Assembly: GCA_017548245.1 (NCBI GenBank)
Contig: JAFYMU010000197.1
Location: 1 to 5,126 of the forward strand
DNA from: Kiritimatiellia bacterium
GTDB lineage: Bacteria; Verrucomicrobiota; Kiritimatiellia; RFP12; DVOR01
Length of the DNA: 5,126 bases
Direction of reading: 5' to 3'
Shown: piece after piece, positions 1-5,126 of the stretch
Position numbering within the stretch: the first letter of the stretch is position 1
Layout: every line of letters begins with the position of its first letter
Program-made: the position numbers and the translations under genes
The notes under the pieces: model-generated
What the model was told of the DNA's origin: nothing
Database searches by the model: none
What the model saw: only the letters and a program-made list of their open reading frames with translations

Positions 1-1693
1 CAACCATCTTTTCGCCGGGCTTGTCGGAACGGTAGAAGGTACCGGTCAAGGTGGCGTTGAGGGTCTTCTTAGGTGCTGCGGCAGCGGCGGGAGCGGCTTC
101 TGCTGCGGGAGCGGCGGCTTCCGTGGTCGGCACGGTTGCCAATGCAGCGGCGTCCACCTTGATGCCACCACCGAGCGAACCGAAGAGGGCGACGAACTGC
201 TTACCGATCACGGCAAACTTAGCGTCGTCAGCGCTCAAAGGTGCAGGGGCAGGAGCGGCCTTCGCTTCTTCAGCCTTTGCCGTTGCCTTTGCGATGGTCA
301 TTTCGGAGTCAGCAGGAACCGGGTCACGTTCGCCTTCGGGCTTAGCACGCCACTTGAAGTAGTCAAGGGCCACAGCCGGGAACATGCAGTAGGAGAGGAT
401 GTCTTCTTCCGTCTGGATCAACTTCGGATCGAGTTCCTTAGCAGCCTGAGGCAAGCCGGGTTCCAAGAGGTCTGCGGGACGGCAGGTGATCTTCTTTTCG
501 CCAGCGAGGATCTTCTTTTCGAGGGCCTTGTCCACGGGAGCGGGGCTGCGACCGTAGTAACCCTTGACGTACTGCTTGGTTTCGTTGGAGACCATGCTGT
601 AGCGTTCGCCGCTGAGGACGTTGAGCACTGCCTGCACGCCCATGATCTGGGAGGTCGGGGTGACCAACGGAGGATAACCCATGTCCTTACGCACGCGAGG
701 AAGTTCTTCGAGCACTTCGGGGAGGCGATCCAAAGCATCCTGCTGAGCCAACTGGCTGCGGGTGTTGGAGATCATGCCGCCAGGGATGTGGTGCAAGAGC
801 ACCTGCACGTCCACGGCTTCTGCGTCAGCATTGGCCTGGAGGGCGCGTTCGGGCTTGAGAGCCTTGAAGTAGTCATCGATTTCGGTGATGCGGTCGGTCT
901 TGATGCCGGTTTCGTAACCGAGACCTTCGAAGATGGCGTGCATCGTGCCGTGTGCGGGCTGCGAGGAGAAGCCAGAGAGCGTTGCCACTGCGCAGTCGAT
1001 TGCGCCAGCGCCAGCTTCAACAGCGGCCATGTACATAGCAGGAGCCATGCCGGAGGTCATGTGCGAGTGCACTTCGATCGGCAAGTCAGGCAATGCCTTC
1101 TTCAAACCGGTCACCAATTCGCGAGCGGCGGAAGGCGTCAAGATGCCAGCCATATCCTTAATGGCGATCGAGTCAATACCGAGATCCACCTGTTCCTTGG
1201 CGAACTTCACATAGTTAGCCACGGTGTGCACGGGGGAGAAGGTGTAGCAGATGGTACCCTGAGCGTGACCACCATACTTCTTCACAGCCTTGATGGCGGC
1301 TTCGAGGTTACGCACGTCGTTGAGTGCGTCGAAGCAACGGAAGATGTCCATGCCGTTTTCGCACATCTTGGCAACGCAACGTTCCAACACGTCATCCGGG
1401 TAGTGCTTGTAGCCCAAGCAGTTCTGGCCGCGCAACAACATCTGGAGCGGGGTCTTCTTACAAACTGCCTTAATCTGGCGGAGACGTTCCCACGGATCTT
1501 CGCGGAGGAAGCGCATGCAAACGTCAAACGTTGCACCACCCCAGCATTCAAGTGCATAGAATCCGGCATCATCGACGGCTTCAAGAATGCCAAGGATGTC
1601 CTTGGTGCGCATACGTGTCGCCCACAAAGACTGGTGGGCATCGCGTAACGTCGTGTCGACGAAACGAACGGTCTTCTTCTCGGTCTTGGCCAT
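1..1693 (-). CDS. Carboxyltransferase subunit of pyruvate carboxylase / oxaloacetate decarboxylase (PycB/OadA), 3' end beyond window
   Basis: This is the first 564 residues of a biotin-dependent carboxyltransferase that moves a carboxyl group between biotin and pyruvate/oxaloacetate in the cytoplasm. The frame is open from the ATG to the window edge. Residues 8-300 form the HMGL-like TIM-barrel. Visible landmarks are DTTLRDAHQS at 13-22 (D13 metal ligand, R17 substrate contact), ECWGGATFD near 49, LLRGQN near 86, IKDM with K179 as the expected carbamylated lysine, and the metal ligands H209 and H211 in VHSHMTSG. The conserved PYC/OADA domain follows to about 460. An Ala/Pro/Glu-rich stretch (about 465-541) then leads to GTFYRSDKPGEK, which resembles the start of an AccB biotinyl domain; the biotin lysine lies outside the window. 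The start is supported by GAAAGGA eight bases upstream. Lysine is read almost always as AAG, suggesting high expression. PycB versus OadA (sodium-pump subunit) depends on off-window neighbours (pycA or oadB/oadG). The family is secure; the exact complex is not. Confidence 0.93.
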   Translation of the reverse strand, partial: MAKTEKKTVRFVDTTLRDAHQSLWATRMRTKDILGILEAVDDAGFYALECWGGATFDVCMRFLREDPWERLRQIKAVCKKTPLQMLLRGQNCLGYKHYPDDVLERCVAKMCENGMDIFRCFDALNDVRNLEAAIKAVKKYGGHAQGTICYTFSPVHTVANYVKFAKEQVDLGIDSIAIKDMAGILTPSAARELVTGLKKALPDLPIEVHSHMTSGMAPAMYMAAVEAGAGAIDCAVATLSGFSSQPAHGTMHAIFEGLGYETGIKTDRITEIDDYFKALKPERALQANADAEAVDVQVLLHHIPGGMISNTRSQLAQQDALDRLPEVLEELPRVRKDMGYPPLVTPTSQIMGVQAVLNVLSGERYSMVSNETKQYVKGYYGRSPAPVDKALEKKILAGEKKITCRPADLLEPGLPQAAKELDPKLIQTEEDILSYCMFPAVALDYFKWRAKPEGERDPVPADSEMTIAKATAKAEEAKAAPAPAPLSADDAKFAVIGKQFVALFGSLGGGIKVDAAALATVPTTEAAAPAAEAAPAAAAAPKKTLNATLTGTFYRSDKPGEKMV

Positions 1694-1701
1694 ATACAGT
1701 A

Positions 1702-1708
1702 TCCTTTC
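1702..1708 (-). promoter_or_regulatory. Ribosome binding site of the PycB/OadA gene
   Basis: On the minus strand GAAAGGA ends eight bases before the ATG at 1693-1691. This spacing is good and supports that ATG as the true start. The first residues after it already match the family's N-terminal DTTLRDAHQS region at residue 13. Confidence 0.75.
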
Positions 1709-1751
1709 GGCTAAATTGCAGTTTTGGCACAACGAAGTTTAAATCATCCTT

Positions 1752-1781
1752 ATTATCCCACTTTCAACCCCTAGAAGTCAA
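1752..1781 (-). promoter_or_regulatory. Sigma70-like promoter of the PycB/OadA gene
   Basis: The minus strand shows TTGACT (1781-1776) and GATAAT (1757-1752) separated by 18 bases, 5/6 matches to each consensus hexamer. The predicted transcription start near 1745 gives a leader of about 50 bases before the ATG. The promoter lies just downstream of the thiamin operon terminator, so this gene has its own transcription unit. A second possible -35 (TTGAAA, 1767-1762) is too close to this -10 to work with it. Confidence 0.7.
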
Positions 1782-1824
1782 TAATTTTCCGCTAAGGTTA
1801 CAATAAAACAAGGGGATAAAGGGT

Positions 1825-1850
1825 AAAAAAGAGCCCTTTTTGAGGGCTTT
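1825..1850 (-). terminator. Rho-independent terminator of the thiamin operon
   Basis: Reading the minus strand, AGCCCT (1848-1843), a five-base loop and AGGGCT (1837-1832) form a perfect six-pair stem. It extends by one U-G pair (1849/1831) and one A-U pair (1850/1830). A run of six T residues follows (1830-1825), the classic intrinsic terminator form. It sits about 95 bases after the thiE stop and before the next promoter. In the plus direction there is no comparable T tract, and no plus-strand gene to end. Confidence 0.85.
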
Positions 1851-1944
1851 GGGGGTGCAGTGGCGGTCTTTATAATTATAAGGTAGGAACAAAACGCGCA
1901 CGTGAACCCCATGTTGAGGGGCGGCTAAAACCGCAGATGGGACG
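1851..1944. other. Noncoding spacer between thiE and its terminator
   Basis: No convincing gene is present. It holds a small hairpin (GCGG 1921-1924 with CCGC 1931-1934) about ten bases after the thiE stop, without a T tract. It also holds a perfect 12-base palindrome TTATAATTATAA at 1870-1881. The palindrome contains a TATAAT -10-like hexamer on each strand, but neither has a well-placed -35 partner. Confidence 0.5.
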
Positions 1945-2598
1945 TCACGAATGGGCACTGGAATCGTTTGATTGAGCCCTTTCCCAATGGTATTGAGCTG
2001 CTGTCATGAGATCGCGGATGGCTTGGTAGGGGGTGGGCGATTGGCAAACCGCGCGGACAACGGCGAGATTTTTGGCTCCTGCTCCGATCACCGCTCCCAA
2101 CCGCGTGGCATCAATGCCACCAATCGCTACCGCTGGGCAGGGGGCTTCGGCTAACATGGCGCGGAGGGTGGTGAGCCCAAGGGTTGGATCGGGAATGGCT
2201 TTGGTTGGGGTTGGGTAGACGGGCCCCACGCCGATGTAGTCGGGCGCTTGCGAACGTGCTTGGCGCACTTGCTCGAGGTTGTGCGTCGAAAGCCCGAAGT
2301 GCGAGAGGGTGGGGTAACGTTCGCGCGCCGCCGCGAGGGGCATATCGTCTTGCCCAAGGTGAACGCCATCGGCCTCAACGAGTGCCGCCACTTCGGGGTC
2401 GTCGTTGAGGATAAAGGTGGTCTTTGAACCTTGGGTGATGCGGCGAACGAGGCGGGCGGTGCGAATCAGTTCCTCGCGCGAGACCTCTTTCATGCGGAGT
2501 TGTAAAATGGGAACTTCTGCACGAACGGCGGCTTCGGCACACTTCGCATAGCCCACCACGGGTTGCGTCATCACGAGATAAAAGCCGAAATCAGTCAT
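1945..2598 (-). CDS. thiE: Thiamine phosphate synthase
   Basis: This 217-residue protein is a normal-length ThiE. It joins the pyrimidine diphosphate HMP-PP to thiazole phosphate, making thiamin phosphate and releasing pyrophosphate in the cytoplasm. The TIM-barrel motifs appear in order: QLRMK (33-37) for pyrophosphate contact, NDD (65-67) and HLGQDDMP (80-87) with D66 and D85 as likely Mg ligands, GLSTHN (102-107), [13 protein letters not shown] (121-133) with T130, T132 and K133, and AIGGI (158-162). Two departures from the usual family text are QLRMK for the common QLREK, and VVRAV near 180 where many members have a serine. The ATG overlaps the end of thi4 by eight bases and has no clear Shine-Dalgarno site, so translation is probably coupled to thi4. 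It is the last gene of the operon. TenI-like aminotransferases share the fold, but the intact catalytic motifs and operon context favour ThiE. Confidence 0.95.
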   Translation of the reverse strand: MTDFGFYLVMTQPVVGYAKCAEAAVRAEVPILQLRMKEVSREELIRTARLVRRITQGSKTTFILNDDPEVAALVEADGVHLGQDDMPLAAARERYPTLSHFGLSTHNLEQVRQARSQAPDYIGVGPVYPTPTKAIPDPTLGLTTLRAMLAEAPCPAVAIGGIDATRLGAVIGAGAKNLAVVRAVCQSPTPYQAIRDLMTAAQYHWERAQSNDSSAHS

Positions 2599-3373
2599 GG
2601 CTCAAATCGGCGCTAATGAGTTGGGCAATCTTGCGACCGCTCTTAAACATGCCACCAAAGATGGGCCCCATTCGGAAGCCGCCTTGCACATTATTGGCCG
2701 CCATTCCCGAGGCGTAGAGGCCAGGGTAGAGGCGTTTGGTGTTTTCCACGGTGGTGCGTTCGCCATCTTCCATCCACATGGGCTTTTCACCCAAGATGCC
2801 ACCCGTTGGCGAATCAATGGTGACGCCTGCTTTGTTGACGGCCTTTTGAACGATTTCGCTGGGGTGACCAGTGCCATCTACAAGGGCGCGGCACATGATG
2901 ACAATCGGGTCAACATGCATCCCAAGTCGGGCGACAGGATTCCAATTGATCACCACGCCGCAAACGCGTCCGTCGTGGATGGCGATGTCTTCCACGGTGA
3001 CGGCGTTGAAGATGACGGCACCCGCCTTACGTGCTCCGAAGATGAGGCCGGAGGCCATCTCAATGGCATCAACGGTTTGGTATTGGTTGTCAAAGGGAAC
3101 CGTTGTGATGTTGAATTCGTGCAAGATGGCTGCGGCATCATTTTGCACCACGACCTCATTCATGAGCATGCCGCCGCCCCACGTTCCGCCACCAGGGGCT
3201 AATTTGGATTCAAAAACCGCGACGTTGTAGCCCGCCAAGGCCAAATCGTGTGCCGCGACAAGACCCGAAGGGCCCGCGCCAACAATGGCAACGTCCACCG
3301 ATAAATGGCGCTCTAACTTGTTGAAAAAGCGCCGCACAATTGCGCCAGAGATGGTCTCTTCCATGACTTTCAT
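2591..3373 (-). CDS. thi4: Sulfide-dependent thiazole synthase, Thi4 family (His type)
   Basis: This 260-residue Thi4-family enzyme makes ADP-thiazole from NAD, glycine and a sulfur source. The N-terminal dinucleotide fold shows VGAGPSG (31-37), followed by the family marks [10 protein letters not shown] (61-70), VDGTGH (165-170) and [10 protein letters not shown] (233-242). Where yeast Thi4 carries its sacrificial sulfur-donor cysteine (C205), this protein reads GMHVDP with H153. This matches archaeal enzymes such as the Methanococcus protein, which act catalytically with free sulfide and iron. The role is therefore inferred to be sulfide-dependent and non-suicide. I chose the ATG at 3373: it forms ATGA with the thiC stop and has GGAG eight bases upstream. 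The open frame extends to an ATG at 3496, but that stretch overlaps the thiC C-terminus, including its cluster cysteines, and is not Thi4-like. Old annotations may call it ribulose-1,5-bisphosphate or ribose-1,5-bisphosphate isomerase. It takes the place of ThiG and its helpers. Confidence 0.94.
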   Translation of the reverse strand: MKVMEETISGAIVRRFFNKLERHLSVDVAIVGAGPSGLVAAHDLALAGYNVAVFESKLAPGGGTWGGGMLMNEVVVQNDAAAILHEFNITTVPFDNQYQTVDAIEMASGLIFGARKAGAVIFNAVTVEDIAIHDGRVCGVVINWNPVARLGMHVDPIVIMCRALVDGTGHPSEIVQKAVNKAGVTIDSPTGGILGEKPMWMEDGERTTVENTKRLYPGLYASGMAANNVQGGFRMGPIFGGMFKSGRKIAQLISADLSHD

Positions 3374-4671
3374 TTTTGTTTCTCCATGAGGTGTTGAATA
3401 CGATGCGAGGTGCGAACCGCACAAAAGGCTTTGCCGCACATTGAACAATGGTCGTCGGTATGCGTTCCGTCTACGCAAGAACGGGTTTGTAGCCAACGTT
3501 GCTTTGCGTGTTGCGGATCGAGTGCAAGGCCAAATTGCCGTTCCCAGTCAAAAGCAGCCCGCGCCTCGGCCATCGCATCATCGCGTTGTTGTGCTCCAGG
3601 ATGATGGCGGGCAACATCTGCCGCATGGGCCGCAATACGATAGGCGATACACCCTTGGCGAACCTCATTCAGGTCGGGGAGTCCAAGATGTTCGGCCGGG
3701 GTGACATAACAGAGGAGCGAAGCGCCATAGGTTGCGGCGGCGGTTGCTCCAATGGCACTCACAAGGTGGTCATAACCTGGTGCAATATCGGTGACAACTG
3801 GCCCTAAAACGTAGAACGGGGCGCCCTTGCAAACGCGTTGTTCGCGTTCCATATTCATTTGGATTTGGTCAAAGGGAAGATGCCCCGGGCCTTCCACCAT
3901 GACCTGCACGCCGCGGCGACGGCAACGTTCAACAAGGTCGCCCAAAACATCAAGTTCGGCGAATTGTGCCGCATCGGAGGCATCGGCGAGGCACCCCGGG
4001 CGCATCCCATCGCCAAGGGAAACCGTAACGTCGTGTTCGGCCAAAATCTCAAGCACCTCATCCCAATGGGTGTAAAGCGGGTTTTCGGTTTGGTTTGCCA
4101 TCATCCATTCGGCCATAATCGAACCCCCTCGGCTCACAATCCCCATCTTGCGATTCATGGCGAGTGGGATATGGCGCAAAAGGAGGCCCGCATGAAGCGT
4201 CATGAAATCGACGCCTTGTTCGGCTTGCGCTCGGATGATTTCAAGGAGAAATTGAGGTTGGAGGAGGGGAATGTCGTCGTTGAGTCGCGAGATGGCTTCG
4301 TAGACGGGAACCGTTCCGAGCGGTCGCGTGGAAGCTTCAAGCATCCTTTGGCGAATGGCATAAACGTCATCGCCCGTGGAGAGGTCCATAACGAAATCGG
4401 CGCCAGCCTCAAGCGCAACGGCAAGCTTGGCGAGTTCATCGTTCTGATTAGAGCGAACCGGACTGCGGCCAAGGTTAGCATTGATTTTCGTTGAAAAGAG
4501 ACGCCCAACCCCGACAGGATGGCAATGCGCATGGTGGTGATTGAGTGGGATAACGGCGGAGCCTTCCGCCACGGCTGCACGAACGGTTTCGAGCGGAACC
4601 TGTTCTGCTTGGGCGACAACACACATCGCCTCGGTAATAATGCCCTTGCGAGCAGACTCCATCTGAGTCAT
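3370..4671 (-). CDS. thiC: Phosphomethylpyrimidine synthase ThiC (short form)
   Basis: This 433-residue radical SAM enzyme turns 5-aminoimidazole ribotide into HMP phosphate, the thiamin pyrimidine, in the cytoplasm. The length fits the short ThiC form that lacks the extra N-terminal domain of the roughly 630-residue enterobacterial type. Visible motifs are [10 protein letters not shown] (62-71), MDLSTG (95-100), LGDGMRPG (219-226), VEGPGH (259-264), [15 protein letters not shown] (288-302) and [11 protein letters not shown] (322-332). H264 and H328 are the expected metal ligands. The C-terminal CSMCGKAFC supplies C409, C412 and C417 for the 4Fe-4S cluster in the non-canonical CX2CX4C pattern. 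The start at 4671 is chosen because GGAGG lies ten bases upstream; the next ATG (4662) would be nineteen away. A TPP riboswitch controls it. The ThiC paralogue BzaF (hydroxybenzimidazole synthase) is the main alternative, but a TPP riboswitch and thi4-thiE partners argue for ThiC. A His-rich loop (NHHHAHCH, 44-51) is unusual. Confidence 0.97.
   Translation of the reverse strand: MTQMESARKGIITEAMCVVAQAEQVPLETVRAAVAEGSAVIPLNHHHAHCHPVGVGRLFSTKINANLGRSPVRSNQNDELAKLAVALEAGADFVMDLSTGDDVYAIRQRMLEASTRPLGTVPVYEAISRLNDDIPLLQPQFLLEIIRAQAEQGVDFMTLHAGLLLRHIPLAMNRKMGIVSRGGSIMAEWMMANQTENPLYTHWDEVLEILAEHDVTVSLGDGMRPGCLADASDAAQFAELDVLGDLVERCRRRGVQVMVEGPGHLPFDQIQMNMEREQRVCKGAPFYVLGPVVTDIAPGYDHLVSAIGATAAATYGASLLCYVTPAEHLGLPDLNEVRQGCIAYRIAAHAADVARHHPGAQQRDDAMAEARAAFDWERQFGLALDPQHAKQRWLQTRSCVDGTHTDDHCSMCGKAFCAVRTSHRIQHLMEKQK
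3381..3385 (-). promoter_or_regulatory. Ribosome binding site of thi4, inside the thiC end
   Basis: GGAGA on the minus strand lies within the last codons of thiC. GGAG is eight bases from the ATG at 3373-3371. It decides the thi4 start over the far-upstream in-frame ATG at 3496 and over the ATG three codons later (3364). Confidence 0.7.
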
Positions 4672-4677
4672 ACACTT

Positions 4678-4760
4678 TTTTCCTCCGCAGGAATTATCCT
4701 GTTCAGGTTAGCGGGTCTAATCTCAGCATCCAAGCACCGTGCCTGGTAGCACCCCGAAAG
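4678..4760 (-). promoter_or_regulatory. TPP riboswitch (THI element) upstream of thiC
   Basis: The minus strand carries the THI-box hallmarks in order: GGGGTGC (4755-4749), GCTGAGA (4727-4721), ACCC (4716-4713), AACCTGA (4709-4703), GGATAAT (4699-4693) and CCTGCGGAGGA (4691-4681). Predicted helices are P2 (GGGT with ACCC), P3 (CCAGGCA 4746-4740 with TGCTTGG 4736-4730, one G-U), P4 (CCT with AGG of the ribosome binding site) and P5 (CAGG 4701-4698 with CCTG 4691-4688). P1 is short (TTTC with GAAA). No terminator or other expression platform fits between the aptamer and the ATG, so control is most likely at translation initiation, by direct occlusion of the binding site. Confidence 0.95.
4682..4686 (-). 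promoter_or_regulatory. thiC ribosome binding site embedded in the TPP aptamer
   Basis: GGAGG on the minus strand occupies the place of the conserved GCGnAGGGA segment at the 3' side of the TPP aptamer. Its AGG is predicted to pair with CCT at 4708-4706 as helix P4. TPP binding should therefore hide this site from the ribosome. It is ten bases from the thiC ATG. Confidence 0.8.
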
Positions 4761-4767
4761 TAATTTC

Positions 4768-4797
4768 ACTATAGCACAGCAAAAATCCCAAAGTCAA
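4768..4797 (-). promoter_or_regulatory. Sigma70-like promoter of the thiamin operon
   Basis: The minus strand shows TTGACT (4797-4792) and TATAGT (4773-4768), 18 bases apart. Transcription should start near 4761, almost the first base of the TPP aptamer. The whole leader of about 90 bases is then riboswitch. It has the same TTGACT hexamer and 18-base spacing as the promoter at 1752-1781. Confidence 0.75.
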
Positions 4798-4798
4798 T

Positions 4799-4831
4799 AG
4801 GGCTAATTTTTTTAATTCGAGCAGCCCTTTT
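4799..4831. repeat. Inverted repeat upstream of the thiC promoter
   Basis: AGGGCT (4799-4804) and AGCCCT (4823-4828) form perfect arms around an 18-base AT-rich loop that contains a run of seven T. In the plus direction TTTT follows the second arm, so it could be a weak terminator for plus-strand transcription entering from the left. No plus-strand gene is seen that would need one. The arms are the same six bases, in the opposite order, as those in the operon terminator at 1832-1848. Confidence 0.3.
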
Positions 4832-5126
4832 CCCTTGCCACTGAAGGTTCTTTTACCAACGTTTTCCCTTACGCAGAAAGACCACCTTTTCCCCTTTTTA
4901 TACCCCCAAAAGCCCCATCTGAAAATTTTTCTTGCGCGACCCGATAAACCGTTCATTTACCCGCTTTTGCTCAAGCTTCTTAATTTCAAATAAGACGTTT
5001 ACTGTCAATAACTTATGGTGAAAACTGGCCTTGCTCAACGCCGCTACAGCGGCTTCCTCGCGTTAAAAAGTGTCTTTGCGACCCTCCGTGAGACGGCCTT
5101 TTTGGGCAACATAAGTGATGTTGTGA
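4801..5126. other. Right-edge region with no supported gene
   Basis: I see no gene with both a start signal and a recognisable product. Positions 4801-4970 are pyrimidine-rich on the plus strand and AT-rich in places, typical of an upstream spacer. From about 5015 the base composition becomes more balanced and structured. A plus-strand frame opens at ATG 5015 and stays open to the edge (37 codons, beginning MVKTGLAQRRYSGF) but has no Shine-Dalgarno site. Minus-strand frames coming in from the edge end with stops within this last stretch, so the tail of an off-window minus-strand gene is also possible. I cannot decide among these or a noncoding element. Confidence 0.4.
5037..5064. repeat. Nested inverted repeat at the right edge
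   Basis: GCCGCT (5040-5045) and AGCGGC (5048-5053) are perfect arms separated by two bases. An outer pair, AACGC (5037-5041) and GCGTT (5060-5064), encloses and partly competes with it. No T run follows on either strand, so it is not a standard terminator. Its role is unknown; it could be a dispersed repeat or part of a structured RNA. Confidence 0.45.

Noticed and set aside
788..1648. A long plus-strand open frame of 286 codons
   Set aside because: It is antisense to the well-supported carboxyltransferase gene. Its His/Val/Gly-rich protein matches no family I know and it lacks a ribosome binding site, so it is a byproduct of strong codon bias on the other strand.
1764..1958. A 64-residue minus-strand open frame after thiE
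   Set aside because: It crosses the operon terminator and its T tract, overlaps the next promoter and has no binding site.
2597..3202. A plus-strand open frame of 201 codons
   Set aside because: It is antisense to thi4, and its sequence is explained by the complement of the Thi4 codons.
3374..3496. An N-terminal extension of thi4 to the upstream in-frame ATG
   Set aside because: It would overlap the thiC end by more than 120 bases, gives a basic sequence not found in Thi4, and the ATG at 3373 has a binding site and an ATGA junction.
3838..4494. A plus-strand open frame of 218 codons
   Set aside because: It is antisense to thiC, whose motifs are intact across the whole stretch. No start signal or recognisable domain is seen.
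4723..4956. A 77-residue minus-strand open frame with a hydrophobic C-terminal half
   Set aside because: It runs through the thiC promoter and into the TPP aptamer, has no proper ribosome binding site, and its composition follows the spacer's base bias.
5086..5103. A possible plus-strand terminator (CCGT-GAG-ACGG then CCTTTTT)
   Set aside because: The stem is only four pairs with a three-base loop, and no gene is known to end there.
1..5126. CRISPR arrays, tRNA or rRNA genes, insertion sequences or phage genes
   Set aside because: I found no regularly spaced repeats, tRNA cloverleaf, rRNA segment, transposase motif or paired terminal repeats with target duplications.

Overview
The window looks like the chromosome of a Gram-negative-type, probably anaerobic bacterium of moderate GC content. 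Both visible promoters are sigma70-like, the genes have Shine-Dalgarno sites, and the thiazole synthase is of the sulfide-dependent kind typical of anoxic, sulfide-containing settings. I cannot name a genus or phylum from the sequence. All supported genes lie on the minus strand, so the layout reads from right to left.

Positions 4801-5126 hold no gene I can support. Next, right to left, comes a self-contained thiamin biosynthesis operon. A sigma70-like promoter (4768-4797) starts transcription almost at the first base of a TPP riboswitch (4678-4760). Three tightly packed genes follow: thiC (3370-4671), a Thi4-family thiazole synthase (2591-3373) and thiE (1945-2598). The thiC stop and thi4 start share ATGA, and thi4 and thiE overlap by 8 bases, so translation is probably coupled. 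A rho-independent terminator (1825-1850) ends the unit. Together the enzymes make the pyrimidine phosphate (ThiC), make an adenylated thiazole (Thi4) and join pyrimidine and thiazole into thiamin phosphate (ThiE). TPP is expected to shut the operon off by hiding the thiC ribosome binding site, which is part of the aptamer itself. ThiD and ThiL (or equivalents) and a hydrolase that releases thiazole phosphate from the Thi4 product are not here and must be encoded elsewhere.

Downstream of the terminator, a separate sigma70-like promoter (1752-1781) drives a strongly codon-biased gene that runs off the left edge (1-1693). It encodes the carboxyltransferase subunit of a biotin-dependent pyruvate carboxylase or oxaloacetate decarboxylase (PycB/OadA). 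An Ala/Pro-rich linker leads into what looks like an AccB-type biotinyl domain, cut by the window edge.

I do not see a wholly new system. The points most worth a second look are the riboswitch with the start signal built into its conserved core, the His-type (non-suicide) Thi4 replacing ThiG in a bacterial operon, the AccB-like tail on PycB/OadA, and the unexplained structured sequence at the right edge.
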